From positions 148,406-212,405 of the forward strand of contig JBQNAT010000001.1 in assembly GCA_052170315.1 (NCBI GenBank): a DNA stretch of 64,000 bases, read 5' to 3'. The first letter of the stretch is position 1. Each line of letters begins with the position of its first letter. The DNA comes from UBA9732 sp052170315 (GTDB taxonomy: Bacteria; Spirochaetota; Spirochaetia; Sphaerochaetales; Sphaerochaetaceae). The translations under genes and the position numbers were made by a program. Below are positions 7,495 to 15,018 of this stretch, piece by piece. The notes beneath the pieces are model-generated. The model saw only the letters and a program-made list of their open reading frames with translations. It did no database searches and was not told the DNA's origin.

Positions 7495-9281
7495 GCGTAA
7501 TTTTCCAGCTACAGCCCAAACATGACCAGCTTGAAGACTATGTACGCTTTGCGAAAGAAAACGGCATGGCTTTTGAGATTATAGACCTGTCCATGGGCAA
7601 TGAAATAGATATCTCGCACGTTCAGGACTACGCGGAAACAGGTCTTGTAAAATCCTTTCACGGGGTTTTCATAGATGTAAATCCTGTAAGCAACAACAGC
7701 GCTATAAAGGCTGTCTCAAGAAACCAGTTCAGGGAAAGTTGCGAGCTTGCGAAACGCCTTGGAGCCGAAAACATTGTTTTTCACAGCAGCTGCTTTCCCT
7801 TTCTCAGAGATTCATACATGGAAAGATGGTCATCGGAATGCGCGAAATACTTTGACAGCCTTCAGAAGGAAACAGGCCTTAATATCTTCATAGAAAACAG
7901 CTTTGACTTAGACTGCGACCCGCTGAAGACCCTGATGGATAAGTGTCCGAACAAAAATGTAGGCATATGCCTGGACATAGGACATGCGAACTTCTCAAGA
8001 AAAGCTTTGAACGAATGGTTCCTTGCCCTGGGAGAACGCATAGGCTACATCCATCTTTCGGATAACGCAGGTTATTTTGACAGGCACATGGAACTTGGAA
8101 GCGGAAGTGTTGACTGGAAAACGGCGGACATGCTTTTCAGAAGGCTCAGCTTTATTTCCGAGCGCGATATCCCCATGACCATAGAGGTAGGCAGTCTTGA
8201 AGACGCTCAACGTTCGTATGAATTTCTGAAAAAAAACAACTACTTTACAGGGCCGGCATCAGAAGGGGCATTCTGGGACGTTGTAAGTGAAGAAGCGTCA
8301 AAGCCCAAACGACCTTCCATAGAGGATCTCGGGCTTAGAAACGAAATACTGGAGCAGGAAAACCGCAAGCTTGAAAACGCAATAGACAGATATCTTTCAA
8401 AGGCAATTGCAAAACGCCTTATGGAAACACCCGAGGGAATGTCTCTTGGAGGAAAGAAACAAAGACTCACGGTAATGATGAGCGATTTGCGTTCTTTTAC
8501 CGCCATAAGCGAAAAAATGGCGGCAAACGACCTTCTGGAAATGCTTAACCACTACCTTGGAGAAATGACCATACTTATCAACCGCTACAGGGGAACGGTT
8601 ATCGAATTCATAGGAGACGGCATTTTAGCCATTTTCGGAACGCCTATAGAATCGGAAACCCATGCTTCGGATGCTGTAAAAGCTGCGGTAGACATGCAGA
8701 ATGCCATGGACGATATAAACAGATGGAACGAAAAACGAGGTTTTCCTTCACTGAGAATGGGCATAGGAATCTGCACCGGAAGCATGATTGTAGGGAATAT
8801 AGGCTCTGTGCATCACGCAAAATTCGGAGTGCTTGGAAGCACTGTCAATCTTTGCGGAAGAATAGAAGGCTACACTTCAGGCGGTCAGATATACATATGC
8901 CCTGAAACAAGGGAAGATATAAAAGAGTCTCTGGATATTGACGAAAGCCTTACAGTACTGCCGAAAGGAGTCAACAGGGAGCTTATCATCCACAGGATAA
9001 GCGGCATAAACGGTGTTTCCTGCAAAAGACCGGAGCCTGTATGGGAAGACCTGCCTTCACCCATTGAGGTAACCTTCAGGCGTGTCGCGGATAAGAATGT
9101 TCTTAATAGAATTTTCTCAGGCTCCCTCACCGCCCGCTCAGGCACGGCAATGCTTCTTCATACGGATGTAGCGCTGGGACGTTCGGACGAGCTGCGTCTT
9201 TCCTTCGGGTCTTCAAAGGACGATGCCTTTTTCAAGGTAGTCGCAATCTTCAATGACGGAGTCTACCGAATCGAACAGTGA
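7491..9281 (+). CDS. TIM-barrel (xylose isomerase-like) / class III nucleotide cyclase fusion
   Basis: A 596-residue multidomain protein. Residues 1-255 form a xylose isomerase/endonuclease IV-like TIM barrel that keeps a metal-site set: H98, E135, D162-H165 (LDIGH), H188, D191 and E232. Residues 275-315 are a helical linker. Residues 325-475 are a class III cyclase: metal Asp in MMSDLRSFTAIS (D332) and FIGDGILAIFG (D376), catalytic Asn and Arg in STVNLCGRIE (N453, R457). The last 80 residues are beta-rich and weakly PilZ-like, without the RxxxR motif. The usual adenine-recognition Lys and Asp/Thr are Glu372 and Ser450, so ATP or GTP use is open. It overlaps the preceding gene by ATGA, and its last 69 bases overlap the convergent gene at 9213. 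Confidence 0.9.
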   Translation: MSVIFQLQPKHDQLEDYVRFAKENGMAFEIIDLSMGNEIDISHVQDYAETGLVKSFHGVFIDVNPVSNNSAIKAVSRNQFRESCELAKRLGAENIVFHSSCFPFLRDSYMERWSSECAKYFDSLQKETGLNIFIENSFDLDCDPLKTLMDKCPNKNVGICLDIGHANFSRKALNEWFLALGERIGYIHLSDNAGYFDRHMELGSGSVDWKTADMLFRRLSFISERDIPMTIEVGSLEDAQRSYEFLKKNNYFTGPASEGAFWDVVSEEASKPKRPSIEDLGLRNEILEQENRKLENAIDRYLSKAIAKRLMETPEGMSLGGKKQRLTVMMSDLRSFTAISEKMAANDLLEMLNHYLGEMTILINRYRGTVIEFIGDGILAIFGTPIESETHASDAVKAAVDMQNAMDDINRWNEKRGFPSLRMGIGICTGSMIVGNIGSVHHAKFGVLGSTVNLCGRIEGYTSGGQIYICPETREDIKESLDIDESLTVLPKGVNRELIIHRISGINGVSCKRPEPVWEDLPSPIEVTFRRVADKNVLNRIFSGSLTARSGTAMLLHTDVALGRSDELRLSFGSSKDDAFFKVVAIFNDGVYRIEQ

Positions 9282-9779
9282 TTCATCGTCATAGGGACCG
9301 TCTATTTCTATGTAGAAAGTTCCCGTTTTTACGCACTCTTCCCTGAATTCGGCGCTACAGCTGATAAGTCTCTCCAAATCAGGAAAGTCGTCCCTGCGCT
9401 TTTCAATTATTTGAGAATACTTTTTTACATCGTCAAAATTGCGCCTGAGATAACCTTCGCTCATTACAAGAAAAACGCATCTTATGCCGTCAAGTTCCTC
9501 TTTTGTGAAGCTTTCAGCCCATTCGGCCGGGATGTAGCAGCCTTCAAGTATCAGAGTCCGCTCCGTTTCAAGAGCATGTTTTATTATCCTTACAACAAAA
9601 GGCCACATCCAGTAACGCATCTGATAGTCGTTAAGTTCTCCGGGCTCCCCTATTCCCGATTCCAGAAAAGCTGACTTCAGATAATCAAGAGAGATACATT
9701 CGCATCTGTATTTTCTCATAAGCCTGTGGGCTATCATTGTTTTTCCAACGTGCGAGCTTCCGCCTATCAGTATCACCAT
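9213..9779 (-). CDS. P-loop kinase-like protein
   Basis: A 188-residue protein starting MVILIGGSSHVGKTMIAHRL, a Walker A motif of the shikimate/2-phosphoglycerate kinase-like AAA_33 type. It continues with SLDYLKSAF, LILEGCYI (Walker B-like), and an acidic C-terminal half. It is probably a small-molecule kinase acting in the cytoplasm. The start has CCGGAG 7 bases upstream. Its 3' end overlaps the last 69 bases of the convergent cyclase gene, so the two mRNAs are complementary there. The substrate is unknown. Confidence 0.75.
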   Translation of the reverse strand: MVILIGGSSHVGKTMIAHRLMRKYRCECISLDYLKSAFLESGIGEPGELNDYQMRYWMWPFVVRIIKHALETERTLILEGCYIPAEWAESFTKEELDGIRCVFLVMSEGYLRRNFDDVKKYSQIIEKRRDDFPDLERLISCSAEFREECVKTGTFYIEIDGPYDDESLFDSVDSVIEDCDYLEKGIVL

Positions 9780-9832
9780 ATTATGCTCCGGACAATTTAT
9801 TTCTGTTTGTATTTTCTAACCAATCCGCCCTA

Positions 9833-9861
9833 TTGTTCAAGCTCTGCCCTGCCGATATAAT
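9833..9861 (+). promoter_or_regulatory. Promoter giving a probably leaderless xdhC-like mRNA
   Basis: TTGTTC, 17 bases, then a perfect TATAAT that ends 8 bases before the ATG at 9870. No Shine-Dalgarno is present. Transcription should start at or within a base or two of the start codon. Confidence 0.55.
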
Positions 9862-9869
9862 TATCTGTT

Positions 9870-10562
9870 ATGAACCTGTTTGAAACTGCGGCGTTATACG
9901 CGAAATACAACAGAAGCTTCTCAATAGCCACCATAATCGGAACAAGCGGACACACGCCAAGGAAGGACGGCCGTATGCTTATACTGCCGGACGGCACTTT
10001 TTCCGGTACGGTAGGAGGAGGCTCTGCCGAGCGTAAAGTCATAGACCTTGCGAACAAGGCAATGGAAGAAGGCAGAGGAAAAAGAGTCCAGGTAAATGTC
10101 AGGGAGTGCGGGATGATAGACGTTTATATAGATGTACCTGTACGGGGACGCAAGGCCATTATTTTCGGAACCGGTCATATTGCGAAAGCCCTTTCGGAGG
10201 TTCTTTACAAAATAGGGTTTCAGATAACGTTCATAGATGATTTTGCCGCGAAAAACGGCTTTACCTGCCCTGACGGCATGGAACTCGGAACTTCTGAAAA
10301 GCTTCTTAAAAGGAACATAAAACCGGATAAAAAGACCGCTGTCATTTTCTCAAACCCCGAGGACAGGGATACTTTCATTGACCTGATACTTAATTCGGAA
10401 GCCCCATACATAGGCGTGCTTTCTTCAAAATCAAGAGAAAAAATAAACAATTCCCGCGTTTACCAGCCCATAGGACTGGACATAGGAGCGGAAACTCCTG
10501 AAGAAATAGCAATAAGCATCACCGCCCAGATATTGGCGGTGATGAACGGAAAAGAATTCTGA
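9870..10562 (+). CDS. XdhC/CoxI family protein (orphan)
   Basis: A 230-residue protein with the XdhC_CoxI N-terminal domain (IGTSGHTPRKDGRMLI and GTFSGTVGGGSAE) and a C-terminal Rossmann domain (AIIFGTGHIAKALSEVLY, then PYIGVLSSKSR). XdhC proteins insert the sulfurated molybdenum cofactor into xanthine dehydrogenase-type enzymes. No molybdenum hydroxylase, cofactor synthesis or selenium gene lies in the window, so its client is elsewhere or the protein has another role. The start lacks a ribosome site and fits a leaderless transcript. Its stop is one base from the convergent mglC stop. Confidence 0.85.
   Translation: MNLFETAALYAKYNRSFSIATIIGTSGHTPRKDGRMLILPDGTFSGTVGGGSAERKVIDLANKAMEEGRGKRVQVNVRECGMIDVYIDVPVRGRKAIIFGTGHIAKALSEVLYKIGFQITFIDDFAAKNGFTCPDGMELGTSEKLLKRNIKPDKKTAVIFSNPEDRDTFIDLILNSEAPYIGVLSSKSREKINNSRVYQPIGLDIGAETPEEIAISITAQILAVMNGKEF
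10518..10543 (-). terminator. Hairpin inside the xdhC-like 3' end, possible mgl terminator
   Basis: ATCACCGCC and GGCGGTGAT form a perfect 9-bp stem with an 8-base loop. It lies 20-46 bases beyond the mglC stop in the minus direction, with a T-rich stretch (GCTTATTGCTATTTC) after it. The two genes have no spacer between them, so the only available terminator for mgl is inside the neighbour's coding sequence. Confidence 0.45.
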
Positions 10563-10563
10563 T

Positions 10564-11589
10564 TTACTTCTTCGCGATATACTTTCTGATATCAAGCGCA
10601 ACAGCGACAACAATGACAACACCCTGTACAATGTAGTTGTAGTACGGGTTAACGCCAAGGAACTGCAGAACAATCTTCAGAAGCTCAAATACAAGAACGC
10701 CTACCAGTATACCGGAAACAGTTCCTATACCACCGGTGGTTGAAACGCCTCCAATGGTACAGCCGGCTATGGCTTCAAGCTCATAGCCCATACCCATGGA
10801 AGCCGAAGCTCCGCCGGACTTTGCCGCCAGCAGATATCCGGCTATGGCGTACATAAGACCTGCCGTGACATATATTTTCATAAGCGAATTTTTAGTATTG
10901 ACACCTGAAACCTCTGCGGCTATCTCGTTTCCTCCTATTGCGTACATGTACTTGCCGTGGCAGGTCTTATTGTACAGAAACCAGAAGAAAACGCCAAAAG
11001 CCAGGGCAACAAACAGCAGATACGGCAGATAGAAACCGCGCGTGCTTCCGATTCTTCCGGTAATGAGTTTGATGTATGCAGGCTGGAAACCTCCTATCGG
11101 CTGAGCATCTGTGAAGACAAGGCAGATACCGTAAATAATTGTCTGTGTGCCAAGTGTGGCAATGAATGGAGGTACTTTCATACGTGAAATTATGAAGCCG
11201 TTTATAATTCCTATGATTGCTCCGATTGCAAGGACAATCAGCAGGACAACCCACATGTTCATCTCCGGTATACCCTTGTAAAGCCTTCCGGTGTAGTCGC
11301 CCCTCTGTATAAGAACTCCTGCCACACAGGCCGCCAGACCTACCTGACGTCCGGCGGAAAGGTCAGTCCCTTTTGTAATAAGACAGCCGGAAACGCCAAG
11401 AGCAATGAGAAATCTTATGGCAGTATTGCCTATCAGGTTACCAAGGTTCCCCCAGCTGAAGAAATTGTCGGTGAAGATTCCAACAATGAAGCTGACTATA
11501 ACAAGCCCGATAACAATCGGATTTGCTTTTGCATATGCAAAAGCTTTCTTTGTGAAGCTGCTTCCGCTTTTAAGTTTTACGTCTCCCAC
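10564..11589 (-). CDS. mglC: Galactose/methyl-galactoside-type ABC transporter permease
   Basis: A 341-residue integral membrane protein of the ribose/galactose permease family (BPD_transp_2), with motifs ALGVSGCLITKGTDLSAG, VPPFIATLGTQTIIYG, YAIGGNEIAAEVSGVN and the EAIAGCTIGGVSTTGGIGTV loop characteristic of MglC. It forms the membrane channel of the sugar importer together with MglA and MglB. The start is GTG at 11589, sharing one base with the mglA stop TAG, with AAGGAGG upstream, so translation is coupled. Substrate by homology is galactose, methyl-galactoside or glucose. Confidence 0.93.
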   Translation of the reverse strand: MGDVKLKSGSSFTKKAFAYAKANPIVIGLVIVSFIVGIFTDNFFSWGNLGNLIGNTAIRFLIALGVSGCLITKGTDLSAGRQVGLAACVAGVLIQRGDYTGRLYKGIPEMNMWVVLLIVLAIGAIIGIINGFIISRMKVPPFIATLGTQTIIYGICLVFTDAQPIGGFQPAYIKLITGRIGSTRGFYLPYLLFVALAFGVFFWFLYNKTCHGKYMYAIGGNEIAAEVSGVNTKNSLMKIYVTAGLMYAIAGYLLAAKSGGASASMGMGYELEAIAGCTIGGVSTTGGIGTVSGILVGVLVFELLKIVLQFLGVNPYYNYIVQGVVIVVAVALDIRKYIAKK

Positions 11590-13115
11590 TACATTACCTC
11601 CTTGCTTTCGAACCGGGTCGCCAACGCCATTATATTCTCCTGTGTTGCTTCCTTACCGTCTATAAAGCCTGTACACCTGCCATCGCACATTACCATGATT
11701 CTGTCGGACATTCCTATGAGTTCTCCCATCTCGCTGGATATCATGATTATGCTCTTTCCCTGCTTCGCCAAATCGGCGATTATGCAGTAGATTTCATATT
11801 TCGCACCCACATCAATACCTCTTGTAGGTTCATCCAGAATCAAAATATCCGGGTCGTTTGCAAGCCAGCGACCAACAAGAACTTTCTGCTGATTGCCTCC
11901 TGAAAGGTTCTGGATAAGCGTCTTGCTTGAAGGGGTTTTTATGTTCATTTTTTTGACATTGTCCTTGACAAGTCCTTCTATCTTGTTGTCATCAAGATAT
12001 ATATTGAACTTAAGATAACGCTTCAGCGAAGCTACGGAAATGTTGTCCGCGACGGAAAGAACACCCATTATGCCGGAGCCTCTGCGGTCTTCCGTAAGCA
12101 TCGCTATACCCTGCTCTATGGCATTCTTCGGACGGGTAACTTTTATCTCCCTGCCTTTGTATTTTATGGTACCGGCCGAATGGCTTCTGATTCCGAAAAG
12201 ACCTTCCATAAGTTCGGTTCTCTGTGCCCCTACAAGGCCTCCCACTCCAAGAATCTCTCCCTTCTTAAGGTTAAAAGTTACATGGCGGAAACTTCTGGGA
12301 TTGATAGAAGTAAAATCATTAACCTCAAAAATGACCTCGCCCGGCTTGTTTTCCCTGCAGGGATAAAGATTGGTAAGCTCGCGTCCGACCATCTTGGTGA
12401 TTATCATATCCGTGGTCATTTCCTTTGAATTCCACGTACCTATGTAATGACCGTCCCGCATTATGGTGACTTCATCGCTTATCCTGAGAATCTCATCCAT
12501 CTTATGAGAAATATAGACAACAGCTACGCCTTCGGATTTAAGGTCTTCGACTATACGGAAAAGAGCGTCAACTTCGTTCTGCGTAAGGGAAGATGTGGGC
12601 TCATCCAAAATCAGGACGCGGCAGTTTGCAGAAACAGCCTTGGCTATCTCTACGCTCTGCATCTGCGAAACAGACAGGTTTCCCACCTTCTCTTTCGGGT
12701 CAAAATTCATCCTTACTCTTTTAAGGAGCCCGGCGGTATCCGAATACATCCTGTCATGGTCAATGTAAGGAATAAAACCAAGAGCCTTTTTCATGGGATA
12801 TCGCCCAAGGAAAATGTTCTCTCCTATCGTACGCGCGGGAATTGGCTGAAGCTCCTGATGAACCATTGCAATCCCTTTTTTCAGAGCATCCATCGGGTCT
12901 GTTATGGTGACAGGCTCGCCGTCAAGGTATATTTGCCCTTCATCCATTTTATAGATACCGAACATGCACTTCATAAGCGTTGATTTTCCGGCTCCGTTCT
13001 CACCCATAAGGGCATGAACCTTTCCGGCTCTCAGCTGAAGCTGAACATGGTCAAGGGCTTTTACACCTGGGAACGACTTGCATACGCCCTTCATTTCCAG
13101 AAGAAATTCCGACAT
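11589..13115 (-). CDS. mglA: Galactose/methyl-galactoside-type ABC importer ATPase
   Basis: About 508 residues with two fused ABC ATPase domains, as in all sugar importers of the CUT2 class. The first has GENGAGKST and LSVSQMQSVEIAKA...LILDEPTSSL. The second has QNLSGGNQQKVLVGRWL and LILDEPTRGIDVGAK. The second nucleotide site lacks a canonical Walker A, as is normal in MglA. I start at the ATG (MSEFLLEMKG) at 13115, which has GGAGG 9 bases upstream; a TTG three codons earlier is too close to that site. It is separated from mglB by a terminator-like hairpin. Confidence 0.93.
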   Translation of the reverse strand: MSEFLLEMKGVCKSFPGVKALDHVQLQLRAGKVHALMGENGAGKSTLMKCMFGIYKMDEGQIYLDGEPVTITDPMDALKKGIAMVHQELQPIPARTIGENIFLGRYPMKKALGFIPYIDHDRMYSDTAGLLKRVRMNFDPKEKVGNLSVSQMQSVEIAKAVSANCRVLILDEPTSSLTQNEVDALFRIVEDLKSEGVAVVYISHKMDEILRISDEVTIMRDGHYIGTWNSKEMTTDMIITKMVGRELTNLYPCRENKPGEVIFEVNDFTSINPRSFRHVTFNLKKGEILGVGGLVGAQRTELMEGLFGIRSHSAGTIKYKGREIKVTRPKNAIEQGIAMLTEDRRGSGIMGVLSVADNISVASLKRYLKFNIYLDDNKIEGLVKDNVKKMNIKTPSSKTLIQNLSGGNQQKVLVGRWLANDPDILILDEPTRGIDVGAKYEIYCIIADLAKQGKSIIMISSEMGELIGMSDRIMVMCDGRCTGFIDGKEATQENIMALATRFESKEVM

Positions 13116-13202
13116 TCTTTCCAACCTCCAATCTCCATTTAGCGTTTACCTTATGTATCCACACACCACGGCACGGAATAAATACGTTTGTTTGGATGCG
13201 CA

Positions 13203-13249
13203 AGAAAAACACAGCGGGACGGATGATATTTGGTTTCACCCGTCCGCTG
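13203..13249 (-). terminator. Terminator/attenuator between mglB and mglA
   Basis: On the minus strand CAGCGGACGG pairs with CCGTCCCGCTG (10 bp with one bulge), followed by TGTTTTTC. It is placed between the binding protein and the ATPase gene. This is the usual position for partial termination that yields more binding protein than membrane parts. Confidence 0.65.
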
Positions 13250-13275
13250 ATTATTTAAGACTTTAAATTGCGGTC

Positions 13276-14276
13276 TTACTTGACCATGACATAATCTACC
13301 CAGTAGTAGTTCCTGATTGCATTGCCTTTGAGGACCTCAACCGCAACGTCAACTGCCGCATGAGACTGACCAATGTGGTCATTTAGAACTGTACCGGTCA
13401 TTGTTCCGGCCTTTACCATCTGGACACATTCTTCAAGAGCGTCGACACCGACAAGGTAAATGTCCTTTCCGACCGTCCTTGCGGCTGCCTGAATGGCCGC
13501 GGCCGCGCCAAGCGCCATAGCATCATTGTTGCAGAATACGACCTCAACCCTGTTGCCAAACTTTGCCAGAGCGTTTGCGCAAAGTTCCTGACCCTTTGCC
13601 TGAGCCCAGTTGCCAACCTGGTCATCAAGACACTCTACCTTGTAGCCTGCGTCCACAAGATACTTAACGGAGAACTGCGTTCTGTACTGAGCATCAATGT
13701 TTTCAGGGTCGCCTTCAATCATGATATAGGAAATGACTCCATCGCCGTTGATATCGCCGTGATTCGGGAGTTCCGCAATGATTCTTCCCTGGAATGAACC
13801 TGACTGTCTCGCGTCCGCGCCTACATAGCAGACCTTTTCGTTGTTAAGAATGCCTGCGTAGGCTTCATCAAGCGTGTTTCCTTTTGCATCGTATGCGAGA
13901 GGCTCGCGGTTGATGAGAATGAGAGGTATGCCAGCAGCGACAATCTTGTCAATTATGGCATCCGCCGATGAGGTCTGAACAAGGTTGAGAATAATAACAT
14001 CCATACCCTGTGTTATCATGTTGTCAACCTGGTTGGACTGCTCAGCCATATCGTTCTTTCCGTCATACATTGTGAGAGCATACTTGACAGTGTCTGTTTC
14101 CTGCGTTTTGAAATAAGCCTGAATCTCGTTTCTGTAGAGCGTCATGAAGTTGTCATCGTATGTATAGATACCTACACCAACTTTGTAAGTCTTAACTGCA
14201 GACTCACCTGCCCCTGCGCGAATACTGCCGTAATTGCGACAAGGGCAACCAGAATGAAGATAATAATTTTCTTCAT
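13276..14276 (-). CDS. mglB: Galactose-type sugar-binding protein, frameshifted in signal peptide region
   Basis: The uninterrupted frame (13276-14145, 289 residues) is the body of a periplasmic sugar-binding protein of the MglB/Peripla_BP_4 type (NMITQGMDVIILNLVQTSSA, PLILINREPL, VVFCNNDAMALGAAAAIQAA, VGVDALEECVQMVKAGTMTGTVLND). The true start is ATG 14276, with AAGGAGGAGG before it, encoding a classic signal peptide MKKIIIFILVALVAITAVFA. About 20 codons in, near 14205-14225 (GCGCAGGGGCAGG), the frame shifts: the mature part AGAGESAVKTYKVGVGIYTY is in the other frame, as if one base were missing. This is either a real mutation or a sequencing error in a G-rich spot. mglA and mglC are intact. 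Confidence 0.88.
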
Positions 14277-14578
14277 TTTTTCCTCCTCCTTAAGTGTTTT
14301 CCGTTGTCCGGTTTTTTCGAACAATAAACTGATATTATTCTAGCCCATATATTTTACGAAATAAAGCAAAATGTTTTTAAATGGGAAACACTTTGGTCGC
14401 TAAATCTTTTAGTAAACGACACTATTATATGTAATGCCTAAATGTGTCATTTAAAGGTTTCATATTCTATTTCAGGCTTTATAAGAAAGCTGTTTTAATT
14501 TCCGAACAAGGCCGTATCAAAGCCGCGTATTGCCTTTATTGACATTAATGTAACATTTCCTTATCATCATAGGCGCTT
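14277..14578. promoter_or_regulatory. Upstream region of mgl operon and tRNA-Ala
   Basis: A 302-base AT-rich stretch without a gene. On the minus strand it holds a TAGAAT box with a weak TTTATT 17 bases upstream, about 60 bases before mglB. The part near 14320 contains CCGGTTTTTTCGAACAA, which I cannot assign to a known operator. The last part should contain the tRNA promoter. No coding potential was seen. Confidence 0.4.
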
Positions 14579-14652
14579 GGGGCTGTAGCTCACCTGGCTA
14601 GAGCGACTGAATGGCATTCAGTAGGTAGTCGGTTCGATCCCGATCAGCTCCA
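14579..14652 (+). tRNA. tRNA-Ala (anticodon GGC)
   Basis: A 74-base cloverleaf. The acceptor stem GGGGCTG/CAGCTCC contains the G3-U70 pair that marks alanine tRNAs. The anticodon stem ACTGA/TCAGT has loop ATGGCAT (anticodon GGC, reading GCC/GCU), and the T-arm reads GGTTCGATCC. The discriminator is A73. CCA is not encoded. A terminator follows. Confidence 0.96.
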
Positions 14653-14661
14653 AAACAGAAT

Positions 14662-14698
14662 CCGAACCTTATCCGATTGGAATGGGTTCGGTTTTTTT
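14662..14698 (+). terminator. tRNA-Ala terminator
   Basis: CCGAACC and GGGTTCGG form a stem around a 15-base loop, followed by seven Ts. It sits 9 bases after the tRNA. Confidence 0.8.
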
Positions 14699-14752
14699 AT
14701 TTCAGAAATTTCATAAAAACCAATGAATGGCGTCTCCCAACTCCCCTATAAC

Positions 14753-14900
14753 AAACAGTCTGACTGTTTGACATGGAACTTTTATTATAAATTTATATAA
14801 TATAATAACTTATATCTTTAACTATTAAAAACATGGCCTGTTTCCCACAGTTTAACAGTTTGACTGTTTGACAAATTTGTCGAACTGTCAAACTGTTTTT
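14753..14900. repeat. Palindrome pair in the tRNA-Ala/pyrophosphatase spacer
   Basis: The 366-base spacer (14653-15018) has no gene but holds related inverted repeats. AAACAGTC-T-GACTGTTT (14753-14769) is a perfect 8+1+8 palindrome. A 44-base near-perfect palindrome follows at 14854-14897: arms of 22 bases with two mismatches, centre GACAAATTTGTC. Both are built from the same CAGTTTGAC/TGTTTGAC words at about 8-base spacing. Between them is an AT-only stretch (14783-14820). The function is unknown; an operator array or cruciform-forming site is possible. Confidence 0.85.
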
Positions 14901-14983
14901 GAAACAACTCATAACATTATAAATTTCAATGTTATGCGCGATTTTTAAAACGCGGCTTCACCGACATTGCGTATTCATTAACC

Positions 14984-15012
14984 TTGCATAGACGCTCTGC
15001 GTGAATTAACAT
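14984..15012 (+). promoter_or_regulatory. Candidate leaderless promoter of pyrophosphatase gene
   Basis: TTGCAT, 17 bases, TAACAT, then 6 bases to ATG 15019. No Shine-Dalgarno is seen. The boxes are moderate matches. Confidence 0.4.
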
Positions 15013-15018
15013 TGGACT

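Noticed and set aside
9030..9281. Confident PilZ domain at the cyclase C-terminus
   Set aside because: The beta-rich region resembles PilZ, but the c-di-GMP motif RxxxR is missing, so it is left as a weak resemblance.
12447..12983. 178-codon plus-strand open frame
   Set aside because: Lies opposite the conserved mglA ATPase sequence; a shadow frame.
14753..14900. CRISPR array or attachment site next to tRNA-Ala
   Set aside because: The repeats are palindromic, unequal and without unique spacers; no tRNA 3'-end duplication and no integrase are present.
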